The notes: generated from the sequence alone by a model not told the origin. A DNA stretch of 64,000 nt from Sedimentisphaerales bacterium (GCA_028281535.1 JANQJS010000032.1:1-64000); one strand, 5' to 3'; positions 31,512 to 42,748 are shown, numbered from the stretch's first letter. Numbers and translations are program-made.

Positions 31512-34046
31512 TCAGGTTGACTGGGATACCTCAGCAGGCTCACCAGTTTGTTCACCACTATCATCTGACTTAGGTACAAATGAAGGTTCAAAACCAAGCT
31601 TGTCGCCATCGACAACAACTTTCACATGGTTCATGTCCTGGAATTTTCCGCGAAGGATATCTTCACTTAATGGATCTTCCACAAAACGTTCAATCGCACG
31701 TCGAAGTGGTCTGGCACCATAATCAGGATCAAAGCCTTTTTCGATCAAGAAATCTTTTGCCTCTTGCGTGATTTCAACATCAAGCCCTTTCTGACTTACT
31801 CGCTTAAAGACTTTAGATAGCTCAAGCTCGATAATGCCAGTAAGGTCTTCACGTGTCAATGACTTGAAGACAATCAGATCATCCAGACGGTTAATAAATT
31901 CTGGACGGAAATGGCGTTCAACTTCTTTCTTGAGAAGCTCCTGCATTTTCTCGTAATTGGCTTCTTCGGTTCGTTTACCAAACCCAAAACCAGATTCGCT
32001 TTTAATATATTCTGCACCAATATTACTGGTCATAATTAAAATAACATTTCTGAAATCAACATGACGACCATAACTATCCGTCAAACGCCCTTCTTCCATA
32101 ATCTGAAGGAGCATGTTGTTCACATCGGGGTGAGCTTTTTCAATCTCATCTAAAAGAACAACCGCATAAGGACGACGACGAATCTGTTCGGTCAATTGGC
32201 CACCCTCTTCATACCCAACATATCCTGGAGGGGCACCAATCAAACGTGACACATTATGTTTCTCCATGTATTCACTCATGTCCATTTGGATAAGAGCGTC
32301 ATCATCACCAAACATAAATTCCGCCAGTGCACGAGCCAATAAAGTTTTACCAACACCAGAAGGCCCCAGGAAGATAAAACTACCCATAGGACGATTGGGG
32401 TCTTTCAACCCACTACGACTACGTCGTACACTTTTTGATATCGCAGTAATCGCCGTGTTTTGGCTAACCACACGTTTGTGCAATTCATCTTCAATTTCAA
32501 GTAGACGTGCCATTTCTTCTTTTTCTAGTCGCGTCAATGGAATACCTGTGATATTACTGACCACTTCAGCAATCACTTCTTCATCAACAACACCATCCAC
32601 TTCATTGGACTTTTCACGCCAATCTGATTGCAGCTCATTTTTCTCCTGTGATAATGTTTGAGCTTTATCACGCAAATCAGCAGCACGTTCATAATCAGCG
32701 TTTTTAACAGCTTCATCTTTCTCTACTTGCAAGCGTTCGATTTCCAATTCCAACTCAGTTAAATCTGGTGGCTTGGTCATACTTTTTAATCGTATGCGAG
32801 CTCCAGCCTCATCAATCACATCAATCGCTTTGTCAGGAAGACAACGCCCGGTGATATAGCGACTAGACAACTCAACAGCTTGACGTAATGCTTCATCCAC
32901 CATGCGAACACGATGGTGAGCTTCGTAACGATCACGAAGTCCTTTAAGAATTTCAAATGCTTCAGATTTGTTTGGCGGTTCAACCAAAATCGTTTGGAAT
33001 CGTCGCTCTAAAGCACTGTCTTTTTCAATATATTTTCGATACTCATCTAATGTGGTTGCACCAATACATTGGATTTCGCCACGAGACAAGGCAGGTTTCA
33101 ATACATTTGATGCATCGATAGCACCTTCAGCACCACCAGCACCGACCAATGTATGCAATTCGTCAATGAAAAGAATAACATTCTTTGCACGACGAACTTC
33201 ATTCATTACGGCTTTAATGCGTTCTTCAAATTGTCCACGATATTTTGTACCCGCTACCATCATAGCAAGATCTAAAACGACCAAGCGTTTACCGCTAAGA
33301 ATTTCAGGTACTTCATATTTAACAATATTCTGTGCCAAACCTTCAACGATCGCCGTTTTACCAACACCTGCTTCACCTAAAAGAACAGGATTGTTTTTGG
33401 TACGACGACATAAAATCTGAATCACACGTTCAATTTCTTCAGCACGACCAATCACAGGATCTAACTGACCTTGTGAAGCGAGCTCAGTCAAATCACGACC
33501 AAAGCTATCCAATGCAGGGGTTTTACTTTTGGCATTTTTATTTCCATTAGCACCACGTTCTCCACGTTGCGAAGAAGAACTACCACCTACGCCATCTTCA
33601 GCTTCAAGCCCTGCACCTAGAAGGTTCAAGACTTCTTCGCGAACTTCTTCGAGCTTTAGACCCAAGTTCATTAAAACCTGAGCAGCAACGCCATCTTGCT
33701 CACGTAATAATCCTAATAGCAAATGCTCTGTCCCCACATAATTGTGATTCAAAGCACGTGCTTCTTCAATTGCATATTCAATGACTTTCTTTGCACGCGG
33801 GGTCTGCGGCAGCTTGCCCATCGTAACCATATCCGGGCCACTTTTTACAAGCTTTTCAACTTCCAGACGGACTTTACGCAAATCAACATCTAGATTTTTT
33901 AAGACATTTGCCCCTACGCCACTGCCTTCTTTTACCAGTCCCAACAATATATGTTCTGTACCAATATATTCATGGTTAAAACGTTGGGCTTCCTGGTTAG
34001 CCAGTGCCATGACTTTACGGGCTCGATCAGTAAATCTTTCAAACAT
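31512..34046 (-). CDS. clpC: ATP-dependent Clp protease ATP-binding subunit ClpC
   Basis: A AAA+ unfoldase of 844 residues (usual 810-850) that delivers damaged or adaptor-bound proteins to ClpP. The N-terminal domain has two Clp-N repeats ([48 protein letters not shown]). The first AAA domain has Walker A GEAGVGKT at about residue 229 and [20 protein letters not shown]/middle region ([20 protein letters not shown]) marks it as ClpC rather than ClpB or ClpA. The second AAA domain has [14 protein letters not shown] at about 565. [20 protein letters not shown] is the conserved C-terminal sensor region. The chain ends in a short acidic, Ser-rich tail. GGAG lies about 8 nt before the ATG. No mcsA/mcsB or ctsR genes adjoin it. 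Confidence 0.97.
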   Translation of the reverse strand: MFERFTDRARKVMALANQEAQRFNHEYIGTEHILLGLVKEGSGVGANVLKNLDVDLRKVRLEVEKLVKSGPDMVTMGKLPQTPRAKKVIEYAIEEARALNHNYVGTEHLLLGLLREQDGVAAQVLMNLGLKLEEVREEVLNLLGAGLEAEDGVGGSSSSQRGERGANGNKNAKSKTPALDSFGRDLTELASQGQLDPVIGRAEEIERVIQILCRRTKNNPVLLGEAGVGKTAIVEGLAQNIVKYEVPEILSGKRLVVLDLAMMVAGTKYRGQFEERIKAVMNEVRRAKNVILFIDELHTLVGAGGAEGAIDASNVLKPALSRGEIQCIGATTLDEYRKYIEKDSALERRFQTILVEPPNKSEAFEILKGLRDRYEAHHRVRMVDEALRQAVELSSRYITGRCLPDKAIDVIDEAGARIRLKSMTKPPDLTELELEIERLQVEKDEAVKNADYERAADLRDKAQTLSQEKNELQSDWREKSNEVDGVVDEEVIAEVVSNITGIPLTRLEKEEMARLLEIEDELHKRVVSQNTAITAISKSVRRSRSGLKDPNRPMGSFIFLGPSGVGKTLLARALAEFMFGDDDALIQMDMSEYMEKHNVSRLIGAPPGYVGYEEGGQLTEQIRRRPYAVVLLDEIEKAHPDVNNMLLQIMEEGRLTDSYGRHVDFRNVILIMTSNIGAEYIKSESGFGFGKRTEEANYEKMQELLKKEVERHFRPEFINRLDDLIVFKSLTREDLTGIIELELSKVFKRVSQKGLDVEITQEAKDFLIEKGFDPDYGARPLRRAIERFVEDPLSEDILRGKFQDMNHVKVVVDGDKLGFEPSFVPKSDDSGEQTGEPAEVSQST

Positions 34047-34092
34047 GAAGAATCTCCGCTACCAAATTAGCTATTTTATTATCCATAATGTT

Positions 34093-34121
34093 ATTCTATT
34101 CAGGCTAATCTGAAAGATCAA
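34093..34121 (-). promoter_or_regulatory. Promoter of clpC
   Basis: On the minus strand, TTGATC (34121-34116), a 17-nt spacer and TAGAAT (34098-34093). Both boxes match the sigma-70-type consensus at four to five of six positions with ideal spacing. The clpC ATG is 47 nt downstream of the -10. Confidence 0.5.
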
Positions 34122-34301
34122 GTTGAATTGAATTCCAGACCTCATCTTGTGATAAAATTTTCTAGCGCAATTATTGCGCTATTCCCTGTCGCCTTAACGA
34201 CTTGGGATATATAACCTATCGGCTCAGATCTCGACAGAGATTCGTGCAAAACCAGTGAAAACAGAAAAAAAAGTCTGAATCTATTTGTCCGACCTATAGT
34301 T

Positions 34302-34333
34302 AAGGGCAGACACGATTAACACGCGTCTGCCCT
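34302..34333. repeat. Hairpin between hppA and clpC
   Basis: AAGGGCAGAC (34302-34311) and GTCTGCCCTT (34324-34333) are exact reverse complements around 12 nt; the stem can extend with one mismatch (ACG/CGC). It may end the hppA transcript, but no T-run follows on the minus strand. Confidence 0.5.
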
Positions 34334-34444
34334 TCATTTGTCTATCCAGAAACTAACAGTTCACTAAAAAATCAGTTATTTGGACTTTCTAATAAAAGAT
34401 CATCCTAACGATTTTTTAGAAATATCAGGTTTAGTCTGATAATC

Positions 34445-37135
34445 TTAACCACCTAAATGTAACATTTCGGCTATGACTGGTGAATATTTGACCACCAAAC
34501 CAGCAAAAACCACCGAGACCATACTCATCAATTTAATGAGAATATTCAGGCTTGGTCCGGATGTATCTTTAAATGGATCACCCACTGTATCACCAACAAC
34601 CGTGGCTTTGTGATTATCGCTCCCTTTACCATCTAGCTCACCTGTTTCAATATACTTCTTGGCGTTATCCCAAGCACCACCTGCATTGGCCATAAAGATA
34701 GCGACAGCAAAGCCACTGGTTAATCCACCGGCTAATAACCCCATCACGCCCGGGACACCTAATACCAGGCCAACCAGAATAGGAATAGCAATAGCTAATA
34801 AAGAAGGAACAACCATTTCTTTTTGTGCGCCTGATGTTGAAATCGCGACACAGTTTGCGTAATCAGGCAAATCTTTTCCTTCAAATTGAACTGGTTCTCG
34901 AGGCCAATTTTCACAATCATCAGCATACGCTTGATCGTGACCTTGACTCTTGAGATACTCTTTCATCTTTTCAAACTGACGACGACATTCAAGCATCATG
35001 CTATAGGCGGCACGACCAACAGCCTGCATGGTCAAGCTACAAAATAGAAACGCAAGTAGTACACCTGCAAACATCCCACATAACACTTTAGGGTTCATCA
35101 ATGTTACGTTGTAGTAACTCATATTTTGAGCAACACTGGCCTTCTTACTCGAAACCAAACTCAAATGATTTCCATCGATCACCATATTTTGCACCCATGC
35201 GCTATCTTTCATGCCAGGTGTGAGCAACGATGAAACTTTATCACCAGGTTGAAGTTCAACTTTGCCTGCCAGATCATCTCTATTCAACCAAAGCAAGGAT
35301 TGAAAATCTGCTTCAGATGTGCCTTCATTGGTTTTCTGTGCAAACATGCCATGGCCCATATAATACATTTCGCCAACGCCAACCGCGGCATCGGTTCCAG
35401 CATCCACGCGCTGTTCGATCACATAACTCATGGCATGACGATTTTGACCGACACGCACCTGATCAACATAAGCAGCTAACAATGCGAGTGCTGTTAATGC
35501 AGCAGAACCAATCGCAAAACCTTTACCAGTCGCAGCAGTGGTATTTCCTAAGGAATCTAATGCATCGGTACGTTCTCGAACTTGAGGTTCCAGCCCTGAC
35601 ATTTCAGCATTACCACCTGCATTATCAGCAATCGGTCCATAAGCATCCGTTGCCAGTGTAATCCCTAATGTCGCCAACATACCAATCGCGGCAATACCAA
35701 TTCCATAAAGTCCCATCATGAATTCCTGGCCACCGCCAGCTAAGGTAAATGAGCCCATAATCGCAATGATAATAATTATCAAGGATGCCCAGGTGGATTT
35801 CATACCTTCGGCAATCCCTGCAATAATCACAGTCGCGGCACCCGTTCGAGCTTGTTCAGCAATCGACTGTGTCGGTTTGTATTCATAACTTGTGTAATAT
35901 TCTGTAAATTTACCAATCGCAATCCCACCTGCCAAACCAACAACAACGGCCCCGGCAACACCCCACCAGCGAATGGCTTCAACATCACCTAGAACCATTT
36001 TGCAAACCACAAACGCTGCAATCGCAATACAAAAAGAGGCAAACCACACCCCTTTTTCAAGAGCAACCATTAACTGGCTCATATTGGCACCTTCTTTAGT
36101 TTTCACCACAAAGACACCAAGAATAGATAAGATAATCCCAATCCCTGCCATGATCATTGGAACGGATAATAACTTCAACGCCATGCTGTCATCTTGACCA
36201 CCCGCAATTGTCGTTGAAGCAGCAACACCTAAAGCAATCGTTGCAAGAATTGAGCCATAATATGATTCATATAAATCGGCCCCCATACCAGCAACATCAC
36301 CGACATTATCTCCAACGTTATCAGCAATAGCAGCAGGATTACGAGGATCATCTTCAGGAATACCCGCTTCTACTTTACCTACCAAATCAGCTCCGACATC
36401 AGCTGCTTTTGTATAAATTCCACCACCTACACGAGCAAACAATGCTTGTGTACTTGCCCCCATACCGAAGGTTAACATCACTGCAGATAATTCACTCAAT
36501 GACATGGAAAAACCTTCAACTATACTTGGAGCCAAATACCGTAAGACTAAAAACCAACATGAGACATCCAGAAGGGCAAAACCAACAACAACCAGCCCCA
36601 TGACTGCTCCTGCACGGAAAGCAACAATCAAACCATCGTTTAAACTTTTACGTGCACCAGCAGCGGTCCTGTGAGCCGCTTGAGTCGCTATTTTCATTCC
36701 AAACCAGCCACTTAGCCCACTTAGTAATCCAGCAGATAGAAACGCAAATGGCACTAATTTGTGCTGCACCTTAAGTCCAAATGACAAGATCATCAATAAA
36801 ACACAAATAATGACAAAAACGACTGCGACCACTTTATATTGTTGTTTTAAGTACGCCATTGCGCCTGTACGTACATAACTAGCAATCTGCTGCATTAGTG
36901 GCTCACCTTCATCTGCTTTCATCACACCAGTATAGAAATTACGAGCCATGATTAAAGCACACACCGCCCCAATTGGCGCAATCCACCATAATATAGGTAA
37001 CTTAGCATCTCCACTGCCTGCTTCTGCTAATAGAGCAGAGAAAGCAAGTGCCGCTTCCTGTCCAGCCAATAGACACTGGCTACTGAATAGCATGATACCT
37101 GTAGCAAACAATCCACTAAGAATCCTAACCTTCAT
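34445..37135 (-). CDS. hppA: Membrane-bound pyrophosphatase, K+-dependent type, with large insertion
   Basis: Couples hydrolysis of pyrophosphate to pumping of H+ or Na+ (EC 7.1.3.1/7.2.3.1). I start it at ATG 37135, preceded by GGAAGGCGGG; an ATG at 37186 has no ribosome site. That gives 896 residues against the usual 660-800. Active-site motifs are intact: [21 protein letters not shown] with the DNVGDVAG run (about residue 280), [17 protein letters not shown], and [19 protein letters not shown] near the end. [14 protein letters not shown] has Ala where K+-independent enzymes have Lys, so it should need K+. About 120 residues are inserted near 557-680, between two membrane spans, and about 20 more lie in a later loop. 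The N-terminus has an extra hydrophobic, signal-like segment. Which ion is pumped cannot be read by eye. Confidence 0.95.
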   Translation of the reverse strand: MKVRILSGLFATGIMLFSSQCLLAGQEAALAFSALLAEAGSGDAKLPILWWIAPIGAVCALIMARNFYTGVMKADEGEPLMQQIASYVRTGAMAYLKQQYKVVAVVFVIICVLLMILSFGLKVQHKLVPFAFLSAGLLSGLSGWFGMKIATQAAHRTAAGARKSLNDGLIVAFRAGAVMGLVVVGFALLDVSCWFLVLRYLAPSIVEGFSMSLSELSAVMLTFGMGASTQALFARVGGGIYTKAADVGADLVGKVEAGIPEDDPRNPAAIADNVGDNVGDVAGMGADLYESYYGSILATIALGVAASTTIAGGQDDSMALKLLSVPMIMAGIGIILSILGVFVVKTKEGANMSQLMVALEKGVWFASFCIAIAAFVVCKMVLGDVEAIRWWGVAGAVVVGLAGGIAIGKFTEYYTSYEYKPTQSIAEQARTGAATVIIAGIAEGMKSTWASLIIIIIAIMGSFTLAGGGQEFMMGLYGIGIAAIGMLATLGITLATDAYGPIADNAGGNAEMSGLEPQVRERTDALDSLGNTTAATGKGFAIGSAALTALALLAAYVDQVRVGQNRHAMSYVIEQRVDAGTDAAVGVGEMYYMGHGMFAQKTNEGTSEADFQSLLWLNRDDLAGKVELQPGDKVSSLLTPGMKDSAWVQNMVIDGNHLSLVSSKKASVAQNMSYYNVTLMNPKVLCGMFAGVLLAFLFCSLTMQAVGRAAYSMMLECRRQFEKMKEYLKSQGHDQAYADDCENWPREPVQFEGKDLPDYANCVAISTSGAQKEMVVPSLLAIAIPILVGLVLGVPGVMGLLAGGLTSGFAVAIFMANAGGAWDNAKKYIETGELDGKGSDNHKATVVGDTVGDPFKDTSGPSLNILIKLMSMVSVVFAGLVVKYSPVIAEMLHLGG

Positions 37136-37382
37136 TTGCGCAACCCGCCTTCCAAAATGAAAATAATTTTGATGTAATTCTACCATTAAAATTCATGGAA
37201 AAATTAAAAGAAATGGTACGACCGACCTGATCAATCGTCATTGGGACAGGGTCATACACCCCGTTATCATGGTATGAATTATTAAACTCAGACTTAATCA
37301 AACCTCGTTAACCCTTAACAAATAATACTTTAAGGCAAATTGCCCTATAGCTAAATATTAAGCGTTTAATTGAGATGCCGGG

Positions 37383-37547
37383 TTAGCCAGTGGTTCGACG
37401 TGCACGACGACGACGCTTTTCCGATGGCTTTTCATAGTAGCTCTGACGCTTGATATCTTTGATCAGACCTTCTTTTTCACACATCTTCTTAAAACGCTTC
37501 ATCATCTGCTGGATCGACTCGCCGCTACGAGCTTTGACTTTAATCAT
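37383..37547 (-). CDS. rpsU: Small ribosomal subunit protein S21
   Basis: A 54-residue basic protein of the 30S subunit, starting MIKVKARSGESIQQMMKRF. It continues with KKMCEKEGLIKDIKRQSYYE and ends in an Arg-rich tail (KRRRRARRTTG), the S21 pattern. GGAG lies 5 nt before the ATG at 37547. It is of normal length. It precedes hppA on the same strand, but a gap of about 250 nt makes a shared transcript uncertain. Confidence 0.95.
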   Translation of the reverse strand: MIKVKARSGESIQQMMKRFKKMCEKEGLIKDIKRQSYYEKPSEKRRRRARRTTG

Positions 37548-37998
37548 TCTGTCTCCAATTGTTTCCTAAAACACATTCTGTCATATAGTAAAGTTTAGTA
37601 GTGTATTGAATATTCTACCAACTTCAAGGAAAACCAGCAGATAATTTTCACTTTTTTTCGCCAAATAGATTACAGAGAAACACCTATTTTCTTGACCAGT
37701 TTATCATATTTATAATGCGTTTCAAACAAAAAGTTTATAAATCAGGGCTCTAAAGCGGTATTTCCACTTAAACCCACAACTCTATTACCATCGGCATATC
37801 GCCTAACTTAATCTGAATCCAATTACGCCAACGACAACAAATTATTGAAAATGCTGGGTTTCTTAATGTTGGTAAAACTCTTTATCGTCCAACCAGGGAG
37901 AATATATTATTAAAACAATGGCAAAAATCACTAATTCACTAGATTTTTCCAAATTCTGGAGCTAAGGTGATGTTGTCGTAAATGTTAAGGATAACGAC
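37548..37998. other. Intergenic region between rpsU and an acetyltransferase gene
   Basis: About 0.45 kb between divergent genes, so promoters of both should lie here, but no clear boxes are visible. It contains a short open stretch that looks like the end of a lost gene (37817-37942, listed). Confidence 0.5.
37817..37942 (+). pseudogene. Possible remnant of a gene's 3' end
   Basis: A 41-codon open stretch after an in-frame TGA reads IQLRQRQQIIENAGFLNVGK and then TLYRPTRENILLKQWQKSLIH before TAG. It has no start codon, yet its composition looks protein-like. The codons just before the TGA (IGISPNL) also look coding. It may be a decayed gene; the original family is not recognised. It could equally be chance. 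Confidence 0.2.
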
Positions 37999-38454
37999 AT
38001 GGTGATTTTGATGAGCGAAATACAAGCAAACCCAATTGAAGTCAGGCCGGCCAACTTCTCAGACGCCCAACCAATTATTGATTTATACCCAGAAATCGAC
38101 CGAAAAATGTTTAATTTCATCCAAAGGGCTGTCTCCTCGAGAAACTGCTATGTCGGGTTAATCAACAAACAACAACATGCCTTTGGCATCATGGAATACG
38201 ACTTCTTTGATTTCGCCTTTATCCACTCACTGTATGTCGCACCAGATGCTCGCCGCCAAGGACTGGCTACCGCTCTAATTCGTTTTATGGAATTAAATTG
38301 CAAGTCGGGCAAATTATTTACACGTATCAGCCAGTCAAATTTACCTGGCCATACGCTTTTAAAAAAGATGAATTATTTGGAGGCTGGAGAGATTTCTAAT
38401 CTCTATGACAACGCTAACAAAAAGGATCTTTTTTATTATAAACCACTGAATTAA
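37999..38454 (+). CDS. GNAT-family N-acetyltransferase
   Basis: A 151-residue protein with the acetyl-CoA-binding pattern of GNAT enzymes. EVRPANFSDAQPIIDLYPEI is the first strand and helix. FAFIHSLYVAPDARRQGLAT holds the R-x-x-G-x-A loop that binds the pyrophosphate of acetyl-CoA. LFTRISQSNLPGHTLLKKMNY is the usual C-terminal strand and helix. The substrate cannot be told; the protein is short and single-domain. AAGGA lies 7-8 nt before this ATG; another in-frame ATG is 12 nt downstream. It is not closely linked to its neighbours. Confidence 0.85.
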   Translation: MVILMSEIQANPIEVRPANFSDAQPIIDLYPEIDRKMFNFIQRAVSSRNCYVGLINKQQHAFGIMEYDFFDFAFIHSLYVAPDARRQGLATALIRFMELNCKSGKLFTRISQSNLPGHTLLKKMNYLEAGEISNLYDNANKKDLFYYKPLN

Positions 38455-38483
38455 CCCCTCGAGCCATGCTTACAGAACAACAT

Positions 38484-38512
38484 ATTGACGAATGCTTGAA
38501 AAAATATTAGTA
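38484..38512 (+). promoter_or_regulatory. Possible promoter of the hexose-6-phosphate epimerase gene
   Basis: TTGACG (38484-38489), a 17-nt spacer and TAGTAT (38507-38512), 55 nt before the ATG. The -35 matches five of six positions and the -10 four of six. Confidence 0.35.
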
Positions 38513-38566
38513 TCGATACTCTGTAGAAAATTGATACGACAGGACGAATCAGGCAGGATTAGATAG

Positions 38567-39472
38567 ATGGATATTGAAGCTTTAAACAACGAATTCGCAA
38601 TCGAAAACCATATCAGCTTTAGTAACGGTCCGGGTAATTTACCTATTGCAACAATCTCAAACCCTCATGCCGAAGCAACCATTTCTCTGCAAGGTGCACA
38701 TGTCACCTCCTTCACACCTAAAGGCCATGAACCGATACTCTGGGTAAGTGATAATGCTCTATTTGAAAACGAAAAAGCTATTCGCGGCGGCATCCCATTG
38801 TGCTGGCCCTGGTTTGCATACGAAACAGAAAATTCAGATAAAAAGCCATCGCATGGGTTCATTCGAAATGTCATGTGGAACGTCTTGGGCACCTCCATCG
38901 TTGGCGATAAAACTCAGCTAAAATTAGGCTTGAGCGATACACCTGAAACGCATTCCATGTTTCCAAGTACGTTTGATCTCATTGTGAATATCACTGTCGG
39001 CGAAGCGTTAAAAGTGGAATTAAAATCCTGTAACAATTCCGATCAACCCTTTACCTATAGCGGTGCTTTACACAGTTATTTAGCCATTAGCGATATCAAC
39101 AAAATAAAAATTACAGGGCTTGAGGATGTCTCATTCATAGATAAAACGGATAGCGACAAAAAGAAAAAACAGAACGGGCCGATCGCGATCGATTCCGAAA
39201 CAGATCGCATCTACGATAAACCTAATGCCGAGTGTATCATCGAAGATCCCGGCATGAATCGAAAAATTGTCATCACCAATAAAGGGGCAAGTTCGGCGGT
39301 CGTCTGGAACCCATGGCAAGATCGCGCCAAAGAAATTACCGATTTTGGTGACGAAGAATACACCAACATGGTTTGCGTGGAAGCGGCCATCGCGGGCGGA
39401 AACACTGCCCAGGTCAACCCATTTGGGATGCACAGCCTGCGAACCTATATTTACGCTGAGCCATTAGACTAA
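38567..39472 (+). CDS. D-hexose-6-phosphate mutarotase (YeaD-like aldose 1-epimerase)
   Basis: Interconverts the alpha and beta anomers of glucose 6-phosphate or a related sugar phosphate (EC 5.1.3.15). At 301 residues it has the usual size. It has the galactose-mutarotase-like fold: ATISLQGAHVTSFTPKG, ILWVSDNALFENEKAIRGGI, PLCWPWFA, KPSHGFIRN. The catalytic histidine is likely that of LHSYLAI, with Glu in VCVEAAIAG near the end. VVWNPWQDRAKEITDFGDEE is strongly typical of the YeaD family. The reaction follows from the family and was not tested against relatives. It stands alone, with VWA and two-component genes downstream. Confidence 0.9.
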   Translation: MDIEALNNEFAIENHISFSNGPGNLPIATISNPHAEATISLQGAHVTSFTPKGHEPILWVSDNALFENEKAIRGGIPLCWPWFAYETENSDKKPSHGFIRNVMWNVLGTSIVGDKTQLKLGLSDTPETHSMFPSTFDLIVNITVGEALKVELKSCNNSDQPFTYSGALHSYLAISDINKIKITGLEDVSFIDKTDSDKKKKQNGPIAIDSETDRIYDKPNAECIIEDPGMNRKIVITNKGASSAVVWNPWQDRAKEITDFGDEEYTNMVCVEAAIAGGNTAQVNPFGMHSLRTYIYAEPLD

Positions 39473-39622
39473 TGCTTCAGTGCCTGGCTGGCAGATTTTA
39501 CAATTATTTTACAAACACCTTACGAGTGTCTGACCACTTCTTTTCTCTTATATTCGATAATAGTGATAGACAGGTTGGTGAATACCTGCAAGAAAGAACC
39601 TCTATCATATAGGAGAACTCTG

Positions 39623-40990
39623 ATGAAAAAACGGTTGATCTATCTTTTAAGCACATTTGTCTTATTTGCTCTAAACACATCTCACCTTAAAGCGGAAATC
39701 AACAGTGAAAGCTTGCAGCTAAATACTGCCATGAATCAATCCATACTCAAAGCAGATGAAAAACATACAGCCTATATTAGAGTAGGTTTAACGGGCTTAT
39801 CAATTGAGAACCCTAGTGATCGTGCCCCACTCAACATTGCCATTGTAATTGACAAATCTGGTTCCATGAGTGGTGACAAAATGCATAAAGCACTAGATGC
39901 TGCCATCATGGCCATCGATAAACTCAGCAGCAAAGATATCGTATCGATCATTGCCTATGATTCAACCGTACAGGTCATTGTGCCGGCCACAAAAGTTTCA
40001 GATAAAGATTTTATCTTTAACCAAATTCGCCAAATTTCAGCTAGTGGTAACACAGCGCTTTTTGCTGGTGTTAGCAAAGGGGCTCATGAAATGCGAAAAT
40101 TTCTCGCAGAGAACATGGTTAATCGCCTAGTATTATTGTCTGATGGTTTGGCGAATGTTGGACCATCATCGACGAGTGAACTAGGCAAATTAGGTTCTTC
40201 ACTCGTCAAAGAAGGTATCTCTGTTACAACAATAGGTCTTGGCATGGGGTACAATGAAGATCTAATGACACAGTTAGCCTTTAATTCAGATGGCAGTCAT
40301 TATTTTGCAGAACAGGCCTCAGATTTGGCACGTGTGTTTGAAGATGAATTTGGACGTGCTCTTTCCGTCGTTGCCCAGGAGATTCATGCAGAAATTAAGT
40401 GCCATCCGGGAATTCGCCCTATTAGAGTCTTAGGTCGTGACGCTGAGATCACAGGACAACATGTTCGCGTTTTTATTAATCACCTCTATGACCAAGATGA
40501 AAAATATGTTTTACTGGAAGTTGAAATTCCGGCCGGTCGAGATAACCAAAGCCAAAAAATCGCAGACATCACAGTTGATTATGATAATCTAAAAGCGAAT
40601 TCTCGAAACAAACGCCAAAGCCAAGTTCGAATAATGTACTCAAAAAACTCACAAAAAGTCGAAAATAGTATTAGTAGAGATGTTATGATTAATGTTATTG
40701 AGCAGATTGCCGTTGAAAGAAATAAACGCGCATTAAAACTACGCGACGCTGGCCAAATCGCTCCGGCAAAGAAAATATTAATTGAAAATAAACAGTTCCT
40801 ATATGAATCCGGAGGAACTTATAACTCACCAGCATTAATTGGCTATTCTCAAGCCCAAGAAGAAGATGCGCAAAACATTGATGGTGAAGACTGGGATCGA
40901 CAAAGAAAAGTCATGCGAAAAGAGCAATTCCAACGCTCAACTCAACAAAAGAGTAAATCATCTATAAAAAAGAGGAAATCCAAAAAATAA
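39623..40990 (+). CDS. Secreted von Willebrand factor A domain protein
   Basis: A 455-residue exported protein. AGGAG lies 7 nt before the ATG at 39623; an upstream in-frame start would add an unlikely N-terminus. The signal peptide is about residues 1-24 (KRLIYLLSTFVLFALNTSHL). The VWA domain spans about 70-255 with a complete metal site: IVIDKSGSMSG (D-x-S-x-S at about 77), GNTALFAGVSKGAHEM (the T), and RLVLLSDGLANVG (the D). The arrangement resembles YfbK-like and calcium-activated-channel-like VWA proteins. The C-terminal 120 residues end in a Lys-rich, low-complexity tail. It lies 18 nt before a histidine kinase gene, so VWA protein and two-component system are probably co-transcribed. 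Confidence 0.87.
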   Translation: MKKRLIYLLSTFVLFALNTSHLKAEINSESLQLNTAMNQSILKADEKHTAYIRVGLTGLSIENPSDRAPLNIAIVIDKSGSMSGDKMHKALDAAIMAIDKLSSKDIVSIIAYDSTVQVIVPATKVSDKDFIFNQIRQISASGNTALFAGVSKGAHEMRKFLAENMVNRLVLLSDGLANVGPSSTSELGKLGSSLVKEGISVTTIGLGMGYNEDLMTQLAFNSDGSHYFAEQASDLARVFEDEFGRALSVVAQEIHAEIKCHPGIRPIRVLGRDAEITGQHVRVFINHLYDQDEKYVLLEVEIPAGRDNQSQKIADITVDYDNLKANSRNKRQSQVRIMYSKNSQKVENSISRDVMINVIEQIAVERNKRALKLRDAGQIAPAKKILIENKQFLYESGGTYNSPALIGYSQAQEEDAQNIDGEDWDRQRKVMRKEQFQRSTQQKSKSSIKKRKSKK

Positions 40991-41008
40991 GCTTAAGGAC
41001 ATCATGAA

Positions 41009-42748
41009 TTGAAACCCAAGTTGATTATTATCTTTCTGCTCATAGTGCTATTACCTTTGGCCTTGTTGGTTTGGCTGGGGTTGCGCGTGGCAAACTATGA
41101 GCAGAAAGAAACTCAACGTCAATTTGAGCAGCTTTTACAAAATCGCCTTTCAGATATTGATCAAAATATCATAAACTTTTTAGAACAGCGGCAACGCGAA
41201 CTACAACAACTGACAAAAACATCAAACTACGACATCGCTTCTTTACGAAATATTGTTCGCGATAATCCAATCATCACTCAAATGTTTTATTTAGACCAAG
41301 AGGGTAACTTGCAATACCCAACACAAACAAACACGCTCAACAAAGCTGAAACAACATTCCTTGAAAGAGCCAGAGAGATTTTTGCTAGTAATAAACTCAT
41401 GGAACAATCCATCGTCAATGATAATGACAATCCCACCCTCTCTGATTCATCCAGTTATATGGTTGCAAAAAAGCGTGCACCGCAAAAACCTCAGACAAGA
41501 TTTTTTTATGCAGAAAGCCAGAAAGATGAAACTGAAAATACAGAAGAATCTTATAGCCTTGGCTTTAGCAATCAAATGCCAAATCGCCAAAAGATGGCCA
41601 CATTAGATCAGTCGCAAGGATGGTATGTGTGGTATTGGTCTACGGCACTTCATTTAATGTACTGGCAAAAATTACCATCAGGTCAGATTATCGGTGCGGA
41701 ACTCGATAATGTACGATTGGCATCAGATATTATAGGGATCTTACCAGCTACTCAATCATCTGCCAAAAGTACCATTGAAGGCTGCATCCGTTTAACCAAC
41801 CCATTAGGCGACTCACTCTATCAATGGGGCCCCCACAATCCTGAAATTTATGAACAACCCCTAACGTCAAAAACGTTAAGTTATCCACTCAATCTATGGC
41901 AACTGGATTACTATTTCCCTATTGCACAATTACTCGGCACACAAAAATCTTTGGCCTTTAATATTATTGCCGCCTTGGCAGTATTAACGATTGCCTTAAT
42001 AAGTCTGGCTATCTTTTTCTACCGCGAAAGTTGTCGTGATATTCGTCAAGCGAGTCAACGTGTCAGCTTTGTCAATCAAGTATCTCACGAACTCAAAACC
42101 CCTCTTACCAATATTCGTATGTATGCAGAATTGATGGAAGGTACACTGAGTGATGAAGATGAAAAATCAAAAAAACATCTCAATATCGTCGTATCAGAAA
42201 GCCAGCGACTCAGTCGTCTCATTGGAAACATTTTAAATTTCAGTCGCAAAGAACGAAATAAACTAACAATTCATCGCAGCAACGGCACTATCGATGATGT
42301 TATCAAAGTTGTGATGGATCATTTTAAGCCAAGTTTTGATACACATGACATAGAGATTCATGCCGATCTCAATGCAACTCAACTCGTAAGCTTTGACCAT
42401 GATGCCTTGGAGCAAATATTGGGCAACCTTTTTAACAACGTTGAAAAGTACGCTAAGCAAGGTAAAGTAATGCATATATCCAGCAGGCAAGATCATGAGT
42501 CAACAACGATGAAAATTTGGGACCATGGCCCTGGTATACCGTCCAGAAAAGCAGAGAAAATTTTCGCTCCCTTCTTTCGCATCAGCGACAAAATCCAAGA
42601 AGGGGCTTCAGGAACAGGTATTGGCCTAACCATCGCTCAAGAACTAGCTCGAATGCATTCGGGTGATCTAAAACTTCTTGAGAGCAAAACGGGTGCCCTA
42701 TTTCAAGTAACGCTAAAAACACCCATAGCGAAGGAAAAACAATTATGA
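41009..42748 (+). CDS. Membrane sensor histidine kinase
   Basis: A 579-residue kinase that should phosphorylate the response regulator encoded next. The start is TTG 41009, with AAGGA 9 nt upstream; the nearby ATG at 41004 is out of frame and stops at once. A membrane segment (residues about 4-25) and a second one (about 312-333) enclose a roughly 285-residue sensor region that begins with a coiled coil and has no recognised domain. The kinase core follows: FVNQVSHELKTPLTNIRMYA with the phospho-accepting His at about 360, the N box LEQILGNLFNNVEKYA, the G1 box IWDHGPGIP, the F box FAPFFRISD, and G2 GTGIGLTIAQELARMH. The stop overlaps the regulator start by 4 nt. Confidence 0.93.
   Translation: MKPKLIIIFLLIVLLPLALLVWLGLRVANYEQKETQRQFEQLLQNRLSDIDQNIINFLEQRQRELQQLTKTSNYDIASLRNIVRDNPIITQMFYLDQEGNLQYPTQTNTLNKAETTFLERAREIFASNKLMEQSIVNDNDNPTLSDSSSYMVAKKRAPQKPQTRFFYAESQKDETENTEESYSLGFSNQMPNRQKMATLDQSQGWYVWYWSTALHLMYWQKLPSGQIIGAELDNVRLASDIIGILPATQSSAKSTIEGCIRLTNPLGDSLYQWGPHNPEIYEQPLTSKTLSYPLNLWQLDYYFPIAQLLGTQKSLAFNIIAALAVLTIALISLAIFFYRESCRDIRQASQRVSFVNQVSHELKTPLTNIRMYAELMEGTLSDEDEKSKKHLNIVVSESQRLSRLIGNILNFSRKERNKLTIHRSNGTIDDVIKVVMDHFKPSFDTHDIEIHADLNATQLVSFDHDALEQILGNLFNNVEKYAKQGKVMHISSRQDHESTTMKIWDHGPGIPSRKAEKIFAPFFRISDKIQEGASGTGIGLTIAQELARMHSGDLKLLESKTGALFQVTLKTPIAKEKQL

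Larger units (their letters stand above)
34047..34444. other. Intergenic region between hppA and clpC
   Basis: About 0.4 kb between two minus-strand genes. It contains a promoter for clpC (34093-34121) and a perfect hairpin (34302-34333), both listed. No gene is visible. Confidence 0.6.
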
